The translations under genes and the position numbers were made by a program. Below are positions 50,651-62,411 of a stretch of 64,000 nt of DNA, piece by piece. Source of the DNA: Euonymus europaeus (Eukaryota; Streptophyta; Magnoliopsida; Celastrales; Celastraceae); assembly GCA_963580455.1 (NCBI GenBank), contig OY756967.1, forward strand, positions 21,250,022 to 21,314,021, in the 5' to 3' direction. Under the pieces are notes generated by a model, which saw nothing but the letters and a program-made list of their open reading frames with translations, searched no databases and had not been told where the DNA came from. The stretch's first letter is position 1; each line of letters begins with the position of its first letter.

Positions 50651-52860
50651 TGGTCTTCATCTTCGATAATCATCTTCCCAACATCTGATCGAAGAGAGAC
50701 CACTGCCGTTGAAATTGTATCGTAGAGAGGAGTCCAACGACGGTGGTATCTTCTCAATCCACCACCAGGTCAGATCGAGGCAAAACGTTCGAAACACATT
50801 TTGCCTCGATCTGGACGTTTCTGACATCAGATTGAAGTGATACTCGTGGCGTTGGATTTGTATCGGCCAAACGATTCCAACGCCACCAATCTTACCTCGA
50901 TCCAACATCGAAAACGGCTACAACAATGAAAACAAGTTTTGGGGCGTCGTTGGAGCTTCACGGTGGCTTTCCGGCTATTATGGACCTCTGTTCTGGCTGC
51001 CATAGGTCGGGCTTTACTCTTCTCATAGTTGCGCTTTTTTTGAGACCAACGACGATCATTTTGGTGGTTGGACAAAAAAGTTAGGCTAAAAAATATAAAA
51101 TCATAGTTTTAAAAACTCTTTTTCTCTGTATAACATATAATTATATGTAGAATCTTTATTTTTCTTTAAAATAACTTTTTCTCTGTAAAATATATTTTTC
51201 TCTATACAATAGACCGAAAGCTCGCATTCAATACTAAAACTCTATGTCCCAAACTTCAGACATAAAAGTCAGGCCAAAAATATAAAATCATAGTTTTCGT
51301 TCTATTGCTAGTGCATTACTTTTTTTTCTTTTTATAAATTATATTTCTCTGTAGAATTTTTTTCTCTATAGAACATATATTTCTCCGTAGAATATTTATT
51401 TATCTTTAAAATCATTTTTTCTTTATACAATAGACCCAAAAGCTCGCATTCAATACTAAAATCGTATGTCCCAAGGTTCAGATATAAAAGTCACAATTTT
51501 CTTTCTACTGCTAATGCATAACTCATTTTTTCTTTATAACTTATATTTCTCTTTATAACTTTTATTTCTCTGTAGAACTCTTTTTCTCTGTAGAATTTTC
51601 TTTGTAGAACTTTTATTTATTTTTAGAATCATTTTCTCTACGTAAAATATCTTTTTCTCTATACAATAGATCCAAAGGTCGGATTCAATACTAAAATTTT
51701 ATTTCCCAAGTGATGAACCCAAGGTTCCGACATAAAAATTAGGCCAAAAAATATGAAATTATATTTTTCATTCTACTATTAGTGCATAACTCTTGTTCTC
51801 TTTATAACCTATATTTCTCTGTAGAACCCTTATTTCTCTGTACAATTTTATTTTCTTTGTCATTTTTTCTCTATTCGATAGACCCAAAGCACAGATTCAT
51901 TACTAAACCTTTATGTCCCAAGTGATAAACCTCAATGCTCATATTCGTTAAATCCTAACGGGCTCAAGGAACGGTTTCACTACTAAAATATTAAATGTCA
52001 TAAGTGCTAAACCCTAGGGCCCTAACTACTAAATTCTAACGGGCTCGGGTATCCTAAACACCGCGGTTAAAACTTTCAAAATTGGTTAGAATTCATTTTT
52101 CCTGTAGAACTATTTTTTCTCTATTCGACAGATCAAAACCTGAATTCGCTATTAAAAACCTATGTCCCAAGTGATAAACTAGAAAGTTCAGATTCACTAA
52201 ATCCAACAAAATTCTTACCATTGGAAACACTTAAAGCAAGACCTAGATAATGTGTCAATAATATCATCATAAAATGTACAGTGTTATTTCTCTCTGTAGA
52301 AAATACTTTTTCTCCGTAGGAACTTCGAAAATATTTTTTGACCAGATAATCACTTTCCAATGACGGATTGAGGCGAGACCAGCGACGTTGGAATTGCCCG
52401 ACCAAGATGAATTCAAAGCCACCGGTCTCGTCTCGATTCGTTTCTAGAAATGGCCAAATCGATGTAAAACACGTTCTAATTGGTGCCGACTATTTTGCCT
52501 TGATTTGAAAGTTTTTAATGTTGGATCTCGACAAGTCTAGTGGCGCTGAATTTTTCTCGGCCTAACTATTCTAACGCCACTAATCTCATCTCGATCTGAC
52601 ACGAGAAACGATCGGATTGAGACAAAACATGTTATGAACGTTTTGTCTCGAATCGACAGTTTTCGATGTCGAATCTTGGTAAGGCCAATGAATTTGAATT
52701 CGTCTCGACTTCACGATTCAAACCCCACTGGCCTCTCCTCAATCCAAAGTCGGAAGCATCCGCAGCGAGAAAAATGTTTTCAATCATATTTGATTGGAAT
52801 AACAATGAAAAATCTACAATTTCAAGTTTTGTCCTTAATTCAATAAATTTAAAATTCAGT
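50650..52860. repeat. Satellite-like array with TTTCTCTGTAGAA words and related flanks (region D)
   Basis: The core, about 51060-52330, repeats a ~215-250 bp unit about five times. Each unit holds 'gacccaaagctcgcattcaatactaaaa', 'tatgtcccaag' and a run of TTTCTCTGTAGAA words (unit landmarks near 51213, 51431, 51665, 51880, 52130). The flanks 50650-51060 and 52340-52860 share diverged 'tcgatct...ccaacgccac' sequence with each other. No protein family was recognised. It is probably a transposon or satellite, but no terminal repeats were resolved. Confidence 0.7.
50771..50813. repeat. Perfect 15-bp inverted repeat
   Basis: CAGATCGAGGCAAAA (50771-50785) and its exact reverse complement (50799-50813) are separated by 13 bases. 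It lies in the left flank of region D and could form a cruciform or hairpin. Confidence 0.9.
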
Positions 52861-53275
52861 TGAACCTTAACTAACAAAAAAAATTTAGTTGTCCTTTTAC
52901 TCTTAAAAGTTAGTAAATTTAGTCCTAAGCCTAATTTCCCCTTTATTTTTTACTCTATCCGTCTAATCTTCAAATCAAGAGATTATAATTATCACTTCAT
53001 GAAAGTAAAATAGAAGACAAGTTATCTCCAAAATTTATCTAGTCAATCCATTCTTACTTAAAACCTAACAAGATATATAATGATGAATGTACTTAACTTT
53101 CCAATACCTTAATTACAGCAAGGCCAAAATGAGGAGCAGGAAAAACCTATAGGGAAACCTCACATGAGAAAACTAAAAAATTAGGCTGCCACATCAGCTT
53201 TTTTATAAAACACAAAACTGACACCTGGATTTATCAAATTATTTTTTATAAATGAATAAAATTAATTAAGTCAAA
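52861..53275. other. Intergenic
   Basis: AT-rich. No gene, repeat or signal could be supported. Confidence 0.5.
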
Positions 53276-54816
53276 ATGCATAATTTAATTCCATATAGTG
53301 TCTTCTGGTCTTCTTTACGACTTCCTGCTTCCTGCTTCCTGCTTCCCATCCTCTCAAGTTTCACGACGCTCTACAAAACGGATCGAAGAGCTGGAATCCA
53401 AACTATCTTTGGCTTACCCTTTCAATTCTTCTACCAAATTCTTTGCGTCCAGTCTCTGCCTTTCCACACTCCCCTCAAATCTCCAAATTTCCCTTATTAG
53501 GTATGCTGACCTGCTTCTTCTGCCCGGTATGTATTTTGTTTCAAATCCTTACTGCTGTGATTATATATCACGCTGACCGGGGGCAAAACTTGCCGGCGGA
53601 ATTTCCTATTGAGGGAGGTCTATTTTTCGTTTTTATCTTTCTGTTCGCTAAGTGAAACATGCCCTCTAGCCTATACCTCAACGAACGGAGATCTCCGCTG
53701 CATTCAGAGGAGAAGGTGAACTCAATGTATATAGACAGAATCGAGGACGACCATAAGTGACCGGTTAAAGGGATTTCTTTTTATTTCATGGACATCTGCG
53801 ACCTGTGGTAGGGGTATTGTTCATCATGCAGTGCGTAAAGGTGTATAGACTTCTATATTGAAAGAAGAGAACAAGCCAATCGTAGGAAAACAAGTCCAGA
53901 GTTGGGAGGATGGATTCTGTGGAGTCTAGGGACTTCTATGTAAACCAGGATACTAATCAAGGCGTGTTGGTAAGCTTATCCTCTCTCTATCCATGACTTC
54001 ATAGATAGTTTAAAGACTGAATTTTCCTCTTTTTCCATTTTTAAATTCACCAAAAAAATCTGATGTTGCAAAAACGACAGTGTTAAAATTTAGGAAGTCT
54101 TTACTTCTGTGGTTCTGTTTGTTAGATGATAACCATTTTTTAAAAAGTTGTGATTTTAGGATTTCGACGGTGATATTAATTGCGAGTGGTCTTGCAATGT
54201 AGTATTACTATAAGATGTTGGAAGTTGATTTTGATGATGTCTTTCCATTGTTCCTCCTTTTTATTTGTCACATTCTTCTTCCTAAGTAATCTATGTAGTT
54301 TTCTCATAATTTTCAACCACCACTTACGTGGCTCGCATTTTTTGCTTATTTAGATTTTGTTTTTTCCTTTCTTCTGAATGTTCTTATTCTAGATTTTCGT
54401 CCAAAGGTTGCGGATATAGAGTTAATTCGTCAAGAGGAAGATATTACCAACAGGGATTGGTCGAGTAGCGAATATTTTCTCAAAGATGTCAATGAAGGTA
54501 GAAATCATTCCACGTCTTAGTTGGTGTTTATGTTTATCTTTCTAGAGTTCAAATAAGTAGAGATATTATCAAGCAATGCCTTATTGTGGATGAATGTTTA
54601 AGATAATTACATACATGAGCAATTGGAAATAGAGAGATAATGATCAGCTCTTCTTAAATTCTATACTAGCTGTTGAATTGTAATAATGTGCTTATGATTT
54701 CCTTTGTGGCTTAATTTTTTATATTAGAATTTGCTTTTTGTATTATTTTTGGGGGAGATTTGAATCACAGAAGTACTGTTTATTAATTGAAATCAGATGG
54801 ACATGCACAGGAGCAG
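53276..54816 (+). pseudogene. 5' part of an unrecognised gene, apparently truncated
   Basis: A GC-richer, pyrimidine-rich stretch at 53290-53500 looks like a leader, with a 7-bp triplication (CTTCCTG x3). An exon-like frame MDSVESRDFYVNQDTNQGVL at 53910-53969 ends at GTAAGC. A second piece at 54393-54497 reads FRPKVADIELIRQEEDIT, ends at GTAGAA, and joins in frame to a 20-nt piece (54797-54816) ending at GTAAGTG. The first and second pieces do not join in frame, so an exon is missing or a base was lost. No further exons precede the kelch copy 3 block. I do not recognise the family. Confidence 0.3.
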
Positions 54817-55345
54817 GTAAGTGTGAGGTTATCTATAAAAGGACATTTTTGCTTTGAGAATTCAGTGCCAATAACAACAACAAGAGAGCTCTTTCTGTCT
54901 TTTTCCCTAATTGGCTACAGTAATATCTAGCTTCAGATTTTAGAGAACTATCATTAATCATCATCACCATCTTCATGTCCTTATCGAAAAACACTGGCCT
55001 AGCATGTTCAAATCCCAGTACCACCACCTCTAATGGCAGCATGATATCAACTGTAATTCAGTCATTCCAACTACTGCTTGACATAGAACCGCCCCTAATT
55101 TTCTTTAGTTCAAGTTTGTGTTGGAGAATTTATTTTCTCCCATAAAAGATACATAGAGTGCATGCTGTAGACGTTATTTGATTGCATAAAATATATACTA
55201 AGTTTTGAATGGCTTGCCCAATTGTTCTTTGATGGATAAAAAGATATAGTATATTTTTTCTTATATCGTTGCACACACACAATGATTCTTACAACATCAA
55301 ACCAAATGTTAAGAACTTTACAACATCAAACCAAAATCCAATATC
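54817..55345. other. Intergenic
   Basis: No supported gene. From about 55346 the sequence matches the 3' flank of the kelch genes. Confidence 0.5.
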
Positions 55346-55792
55346 ATAATCAACCATAAAAATAACTATATTCACGTCTTGAAGCATCCAACGAAATTTT
55401 GCTACCAATAACATACAACACACAGACGAGGATGATAGACATGGATATTCTCATTGTCTTGCATAAATTAATTTAAAAAATTGGCTATTGAAGACAATTC
55501 TACTTGTTCCGCACCTTCCAAAGTTCAAGTTAGAGGCTCTACCTGTTTAGTACGATTACAAAACCAAAAAAGACCGAAAATCCCACCTAAGGTAGTTAGT
55601 TTCCAGCTGAATCAACACCCCCACAAGCGAGGAGATTGAGTGATCAACACAAAACGTATTACAATATATAGAAAAGGATTTAACCAGTGTTAGAAAAGCA
55701 TGGGTAGGAAACAAACTAAACCAACAAGATATTCAGACGGTGTAGTGGGATCTACCAACAAGATAAACAAAGTAACAGCTATAAGAGTCGAC

Positions 55793-56911
55793 TTACAAGG
55801 GGAAGGAAGCTGTGATCTTCCTCTTGCACTCCTTCATGTTGTACTTCTCCTTGTATTGACGGGAACACAGGCGTTTGAAATTGGGTCCATCTCCAAAAAG
55901 CCCTATTGCGACGAAGTGTGTAATGGGATCAGGATCATCATCAAAATCATATCCAGACACTGGCCGATCATATACAGACACTGGCCGATCATATCCAGAC
56001 ACAACAGCGGAGACTACGCCATCACCCAAAGACATAGGATAGGCACATTCTACTTTACTGGGCCAGTCAAAGATGTACTGGAAGTCATGCCAAGTATGAT
56101 CACTACTGTTGTAATGATAGGAACCAAGTACCATATGGCCGTCATCTATGCGCTCTGTAAACCCTAAAACGCGATCAGCACCAATTGACACTCCAGCACC
56201 AATTGACAGTGGACATCCAGTACCCCTTTCACCCCTTTCATTATAGACAAATGGAATAGAAGCATTGTCGTAAGAAGACCATTCATCTGAATCAGTATTA
56301 TAGGAGTAGAGACCTCCTGGAGTCAACAGAAGAATTTCCCGGTCATTGTTCACAACGGCATGTGCAATAATGCAATGTTTTTCAGCAACATCATATGGAT
56401 CACGATAACGAACGGGAGGCTGACTGAGGGAAACCCAAGAATCCAATTTTGGGTCGAACTGCTCAAAATCATGATTTCCCAAGGATTCACCAATGACATA
56501 GAACTTCTCATTAAGAGGACCAATAATCACAGGGGAGCGCTTGCGGTGATTCATGCAACTTATCTGCTTAAAGGTGGAGTCGCCGGAGGATGTGTCATAA
56601 ACAAAAACATCAGCCGAAAGTGGATGTTTTTCCATTAATCCCGAACGGAGTCCGCCCAAAAAGTAGATGCTCGAATCAAAGGTAAAGAAACCCATATCCG
56701 TTGGATAGTCGTCCGGAATACGGAACAAGGGGAAGGGCAATTCTCTGGGTCCACGAAGTCGTCGTCCGTCACCAGAGCCAGGACCAACGTCAATGACAAA
56801 AACTTCATAACAACAATCAAATATTCCAGCGTCGATCACCTCACAAACCAAGCAGATCTTGTAGTTCCTTGAGGAGGAGGAGGAGGAGGAGGAGGCTGAG
56901 ATTAAACTCAT
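55793..56911 (-). CDS. Kelch-like protein without F-box, copy 3 (diverged)
   Basis: Single exon, 372 residues from the ATG at 56911-56909 that corresponds to the start of copies 1 and 2; an upstream in-frame ATG at 56986 is less likely. It shares the whole layout (Ser tract, NYKICLVCEVID, SIYFLGG, VFVYDTSSGDS, FEQFDPKLDSW, GLYSYNTDSDEW, LGSYHYNSSDHTW) but has many substitutions and two internal duplications: GTGCPLSIGAGVSIGADR, and a repeated YDRPVS. It is older than the copy 1/2 duplication. Its 5' flank joins directly to the copied MECR-side block at about 56980. Confidence 0.8.
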   Translation of the reverse strand: MSLISASSSSSSSSRNYKICLVCEVIDAGIFDCCYEVFVIDVGPGSGDGRRLRGPRELPFPLFRIPDDYPTDMGFFTFDSSIYFLGGLRSGLMEKHPLSADVFVYDTSSGDSTFKQISCMNHRKRSPVIIGPLNEKFYVIGESLGNHDFEQFDPKLDSWVSLSQPPVRYRDPYDVAEKHCIIAHAVVNNDREILLLTPGGLYSYNTDSDEWSSYDNASIPFVYNERGERGTGCPLSIGAGVSIGADRVLGFTERIDDGHMVLGSYHYNSSDHTWHDFQYIFDWPSKVECAYPMSLGDGVVSAVVSGYDRPVSVYDRPVSGYDFDDDPDPITHFVAIGLFGDGPNFKRLCSRQYKEKYNMKECKRKITASFPL

Positions 56912-57559
56912 GATCGAGAATTTCTGGAGGGGAATCAATTTTGTAGAGGTAGCTAGGGTTTGGGTATCAAGAACACCGACTATCAAATATCAGACTTGGT
57001 CAATGTGTATTAATTTAATTGTCCGTATTCCCACGGAAGTAACAACCCGACTTCGATCTTTCTCACATAAATATAATTTTAAAAAGCTCAGACCCAAATT
57101 TGTTAGAAAAAAAAAAGTCGATGTATCATTTTAAAACGAAGTGTTGGCACAGGTCGGTCTATGAAGTTGGAATTTTTTAACACGTAATCAATTCTGTATG
57201 GGAAGATTCTTTCAAAGTTGGGGTACATCTGTATATTACTCAATCAAAGTCTTAAATTAGCCTCCATTGATTAACATCATTTTACACTAAACAACCAGTC
57301 GGCGCTCGGGTTTAAAAACACTGCATAGTGCATGCAATGCATACTACCCTCAAGCTCTAGATGTGTAAACGGTCAATTACAATCGGGCTTTTTAACTTTT
57401 ACACAAATTTAACATCAAACGGTCGGTTACGATTGATTATATTAAAATATATATAATTTATTTTTTAAGATAACCTACCAATCAATTCAATTATTGATCG
57501 ATTCAATTATTTCGGATTCTACCTACCACCCTAATACCCTCCTCGTTTTGGTAACTTTT

Positions 57560-57904
57560 AGGCTTAGTTTGATTGAGAGATTGATTCAGAGATTAAATAA
57601 GTTAGTGTATAAGCTGTTAAAATAAGCTAGTGTATAAGCTGTCAAAATAAGCTACTTTAAGCTGCGTACTTGTTTGGTTGTGTTAATTTATTCATATAGT
57701 AAAAGCTGTCAAATTACCAATAAGGATATTTAAAGAAGTTTAATAATAATACATAACAAATAAGTTTAAAATTATAATAAAATGAGATTTGACGTAAATA
57801 TAACAATTCATGCATCAAATTTAAAAATATCCACGAAAATATTCAAAATAACACGAGAAATATTGATGTTTTATACATATTAAACACTAATCCCGACACC
57901 AATA
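57560..57904. other. Sequence replacing MECR exons 6-10 in the copied block
   Basis: Starts 'ggcttagtttgattgagag' and contains three short repeats of 'ataagctagtgtataagctgt' type. AT-rich, no gene. It may be a MITE or filler DNA at the deletion junction. Confidence 0.5.
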
Positions 57905-57974
57905 AAAATTCAAAGCATCAATAAAACTTACTTACGTATTAGCTTGAAAAATTGAACATAGCTTCCAATATATC

Positions 57975-59218
57975 ACCTGTCCCTTATAATGTTGATGCTA
58001 TGGATGCCACGAATTCTTGCAAGCTGGATGATACATTGCCCAACAATGCTTGTAGCCCCATTTTGGACTATAGAATCTCCTGCTCATACCCAATAAAATA
58101 AAGGAAAAGTTGGTAGCATAGGCAAAAACAGGAAAATACTAACGTCATCGAAATAGAGCAATACCTTTATTCAATGTGGTGAAATCTTCAAGCATTTTCA
58201 AAGGATTAACAATAACCGTTGCAGCATATTCCATTGGAGTATCTTTATTGATTTTGTGCCAGACACTCTGATCTTTTACAATGTAAGACTGCCACGTCCC
58301 TAAACAGTAGAAAATTTATGATAGCATCTGAAAAGGTAAAACAACAAAAAATTGTATGCTCCTTTTTATAAGTGTCCATGAATTATGCAATGCCTTTTCT
58401 TATTTAAGTTTTTTTTACTTCTTTCAAATCAAATGCCGGACAATCAACATGAATAGGAAAATTATTATATTCAGATAAGCATGCTTCCACACTTGGATTG
58501 CATAAACAATAAATACTTAGAAGCAAACAAGATATCATTATGCAATTACTGCAGGTACATAGCAAGTGGCAAAGTCATAGAAAGAGAGTACCAAAAGAAG
58601 GTGAAGATGGTATGACCCAGTCCCCGCGATCTAGGCATTTAACAGCAGAGCCGACCAAGTGCACCTCTCCAACACCCTCATGTCCTCCAACTGCCGGCAC
58701 TCGTGGCCTCACAGGGTAAACCCCTATTAGCACCACCAAAATGAACATGATATTACGCTTAACCAATAAAAGCCATTAAATCAAGCTCAAACATAAAAAA
58801 GAAAAGGATGTAAGAACATTGAGGAACTATAGAGAAATGAATGTGGAAACCTTCAATTCTATTGATATCAGAAGGATTAATAGGAGCAGCAAGCATTTTT
58901 ACGCACACATCTTTCTCCTTTACTTCGATAGGTGGTAATTCAATCACTCTGCACAACAAACCATGGACGACTGACCACAAAACAACATATAAACTTAAAA
59001 ATATATAAATATACATGGTGGACGAACCTGGTAACAGATTCCGGAGGACCATGGCGCTCGTAAACAACCGCCTTAGACGGAGGCGACATGATGGCGGAGA
59101 AAGCCCTAATGCTTTGGACTTGGGCCCGACGAACATGGGGCTGCATCAGTTCGACAAGAGACGACGATGAGAATGATCCATTGAGAACTCTCAACGCTGT
59201 CGATTTCACTAGCGCCAT
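57975..59218 (-). pseudogene. Truncated MECR copy (exons 1-5 only)
   Basis: Exons matching MECR exons 1 to 5 are present with splice sites, in the same order. The start ATG is kept, and no stop was seen in these exons. Exon 4 has lost 9 bases in frame ([10 protein letters not shown] becomes VNPLKML). Similarity ends in intron 5 at about 57905, so the second half of the Rossmann fold and the C terminus are absent. Introns are retained, which shows DNA-level duplication rather than retrocopying. Any protein would be non-functional as a reductase. Confidence 0.92.
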
Positions 59219-59391
59219 GCCTCAGCCGGAGCGTCGATTCGGAGCTTCAGTTCGTTTCCAGAAGAAATGAAGAAGAAACCCCCTCTCCAGAAAATTTTGC
59301 TTTTGCGCGTCTCCTCAACGCCATATGCACCGTTTAAACCACAATGAAGTGAGTTCCAAAATTGTAAAAACTGATAACCCTTACTTTTAAT

Positions 59392-60571
59392 TAGTGTTGC
59401 ACACCGGTACCGGGTTTCCCGGTAACCCGGTCATTATCGGGCTAACTCAGTCTGGACTGATAACGACCGGATAAAACCCAGCCCGAATTCAAAATTATCG
59501 GATTGGGTATCGAGTCTAGGTTTTGATAATTTTCGGGTTATCGGGTACCCGATAACTCGAATGATAATCAAAAAAAATGAAAAAATTAACTTAAATAAAC
59601 TATTATCTAAATTACTAAACTATTAAGTGTACAAGTGAAAGAAAAGAAATCAGAAAGAAATTAAAATTAAAAAACTGAAAGAAAAGAAATAGGGTTCCAT
59701 TCCTCCGTTCAAGAACGAGACTTCCAGTACAGCAGCTGCAGTTCCACAATCCACACCGTGCCATCGTTCTAGACTTCCAATTCGTGACGGCAGAAGGCGC
59801 AGAGGCAGCGTCTCACGAGCTAAGCTTTCCGAACTGCTTGCAAGAAGAAATTGATAAAAAGTACAACGATTTTTTTGCATTGAGGAGAAAACTGAGCGAA
59901 ATACAAAAGTTTATCATCATCCTCATAGCATTCCAATCAGCATCCACAGACGCAGCAATCGATACCAAAGCCTATTTAGGCACACAATCCGGATATTAGC
60001 TTCAAATTGAAATATTTTTGCAAAATAATAATCAATTATGCACATATATATACCTCTTGAACACGAGTTGAATCGAGATGGTGATCTTCGACATGGTCGG
60101 TGAGCTTGTCGAAAGCTTTGCTCTGTTTCTGCAAGTCCTTCGAATCCTCCACTCTCTCCACACCTCCTTCATCTGGACCCTCCATCACTCTCTCCTCTTA
60201 CTATTCTTCCTCTTCTCAATGAAATTAGCACAGTCCCTTACTTAGTTGTAGGCTTGTAGCCTATAGCCTTGTAGGTGATTGGCTGATTGGGGAAGCCCAA
60301 TCCCCACAAACTTGTTGGGCTTTAGTCCAAACAACCCTTTTACTTTAGCCCAATTTAATTTTGGATCCACAGCCTGCAAAAAATAGGATTTGCTGGTTGC
60401 TGTTGATTTGCTCAATTTACAACTGGGTTACCCGGTAACCCGGTTGACCCGAACCTGATAGCCCGAAACTTTAGAACCGAGTTATCGGGCCGAGTTTGAG
60501 GTTTTAAAAAATAATCGGGTCTGGTCAAACCCGGTCCGATAACCCCGGACCTGACCCGGTGTGCTACTATA
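59392..60571. mobile_element. Non-autonomous hAT-like element carrying HYPK exons
   Basis: The insertion is flanked by CTTTTAAT (59384-59391 and 60572-60579; 9 bases match if the preceding A is counted). The matching empty site is at about 39654-39666 in the partner block. The ends share GCACACCGG in inverted orientation (TAGTGTTGCACACCGG, and on - TATAGTAGCACACCGG). The ends are rich in CCCGGTTATCGGG-type sequence. No transposase. The 8-bp duplication and the TAGTG end favour hAT over MULE. Confidence 0.8.
59910..60185 (-). pseudogene. HYPK (huntingtin-interacting protein K) gene fragment, transposon cargo
   Basis: Exon 1 (60185-60054) reads MEGPDEGGVERVEDSKDLQK, then KAFDKLTDHVEDHHLDSTR, and ends VQE before GTATATA. 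After an intron, exon 2 (about 59971-59910) reads SIAASVDADWNAMRM after a TAG acceptor. This matches the start of plant HYPK, a small partner of the NatA N-terminal acetyltransferase at the ribosome. The C-terminal UBA-like half is missing; the frame runs into other sequence. It is genomic (the intron is kept) and lies inside the hAT-like element. Confidence 0.8.
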
Positions 60572-60769
60572 CTTTTAATACTGGCCTGGTAAAGAGGCCC
60601 ATTAAGCCTCGATAGCCCAGCCCACTTCGTTGACGAATTTTATGTAGGCTTAATTAGGTCAGCAGTCAATATTGGGCTGATCCAGTTACAAAGTTAGGTG
60701 TGGCTAACAGTTGTTTTGGTTTCTAATGCGTTAGATATATGTCGTTAGGTTAAGCAAAAAAAAATTGTA

Positions 60770-61180
60770 ACTAAAACCACTTGTGGTAATTGAGAATGAT
60801 ATGCCTGTCCGCGGTAAATCGCGGAATCTTGTCGGACTATTGTAGATGTCCAAAGCCCAATGTAAGAACCAGCAACCAACCTACTTACCTCATTTCTATG
60901 TTTCCATAATTCCTCCTAGTCATTCATTAGGTTTCATAAACAGGTGCTTAAGCGAATAGTCTACTTTATTCAGTTCCATGAGGTAGCTAAAACCACTTGT
61001 GGTAATTGAGATCTACCTGTCCGCAGTGAATCGCGAAATCTTGCCTGACGATTGTAGATGTCCAAAGCCCAATGTAAGAACCAGCAACCAACCTAATGTT
61101 TCTGTAATTCCTCCTAACCATTCATTAGGTTTCATAAAGAGGTGCTTAAGCTAATAGTCTACTTTATTCAATTCCATTAG
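60770..61180. repeat. Tandem duplication, two units of ~210 bp
   Basis: Both units contain 'aaaaccacttgtggtaattgag', 'atcgcg..atcttg', 'gtagatgtccaaagcccaatg' and 'aagaaccagcaaccaacct'. They lie between two copies of the MECR upstream flank. Confidence 0.88.
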
Positions 61181-62321
61181 GGATTCCCTCTCCATAAAAT
61201 TTTGCTTTCTCACGTCTTCTCAACGTTATATGCACCGTTTAAACCACAGTGAAGTGAGTTTCAAAATAGTAAAAACTAAAAACCCTTACTTTTAGTACTG
61301 ACCTGGTAAAGAGGCCCATTAAGCCTCGATAGCCCAGTCTGCTTCGTTTACACAACTTAACTTATGTAGGCTTGATTAGGTCAGCAGCTACTATTGGGCT
61401 AATCCAGTTACAAAGTTGGGTCTGGCTAACAGTTGGTTTGGTTTCTAATGCGTTGGATATCTTTCGTCAGATTAAGGGAAAAAATTGTAAAAACCCTAAC
61501 TGTCTTTCATGTTCCATTAGACAAGATTTCCAGCACCAAGGAAACAAACTAAACCAACAGAAAGCAACATGAGAACAAAATCTCAGATAAGAGATGATCG
61601 AGGGGAATTTTGTCTATTATTTTTATCTTTATTATGCATGTAAATAACCAATGACAATCTATTGGGTTTTTTTTACTATTATTTTAATCAAATTCATTTA
61701 GAATAGCTTCTTTTGCTTAATGCGTTTGCAATACATCATATACATTCAACTTTTATTTTCACAATTTTCAGGTTCTCTCTAGTTGTGCTACAATTGGTTT
61801 CTCTAGAACTTCTGCCTTTAATTTAGAGTTTGTTTTGAAGTTGCAATTTCTTAAATACTATATTCACCTGAAAAGCTTTTGATGTTGTATTGTGTGCAAT
61901 GAAAACAGCTGTTTCTATAAACATTGTTTAAATTGTATGATTCCTGCTGGATGCATTTGTTAATTTTATTTGGTGTGAAAGTGTCAAACCATCTTTGCTT
62001 TTGGTCTGATCTCAGTCTGGAAGAGGACAGGTTTGTTTCTTAATTAAGAAAGATTTCAAAATATTACTATAAAGTTTTCCAATGATATATATCATGTTGT
62101 AAAGTTTAAACAACTGTCTCAGAATATGGTGCAAGCTTTACATCTTTAAAACTTGCATAGAACATCGTTAGGAATGACTAGCGAAAGCATTCTTGAACCC
62201 CAAGTCCCATGATTCAAAACATTGTACAGAAAGATTTCTATGATATTGTCATCATCTTCATAAAATAAAAAAATAAAAAACTTAAGAGTTCTCATAAGAT
62301 TTTATAATTTCAATCATGGTT

Positions 62322-62411
62322 GCAGCTGCTAGATTAGATACCTTGGAAGAAATCCAGGAGAGACATAATGCTTTGAAAGAAATTGAGAAGAGGCTACTAG
62401 ACCTACATCAG
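62322..62411 (+). pseudogene. Orphan syntaxin (SYP1-type Qa-SNARE) exon, copy 2
   Basis: Frame reads [19 protein letters not shown] then KRLLDLHQ, ending at CAG|GTACAC. It follows GTTGCAG, which could serve as an acceptor. This exon is open and keeps the CAG that is TAG in copy 1 (40414-40494), so it is closer to the ancestral state. The rest of the gene is absent. Confidence 0.75.

Noticed and set aside
50340..50660. A MITE starting 'ggctccgcttgattgg'.
   Set aside because: No inverted partner or target duplication was found, although a similar start occurs at about 57560.
54833..55042. A - strand 69-codon frame.
   Set aside because: No family resemblance, no splice context that extends it, and flanking DNA is non-coding.
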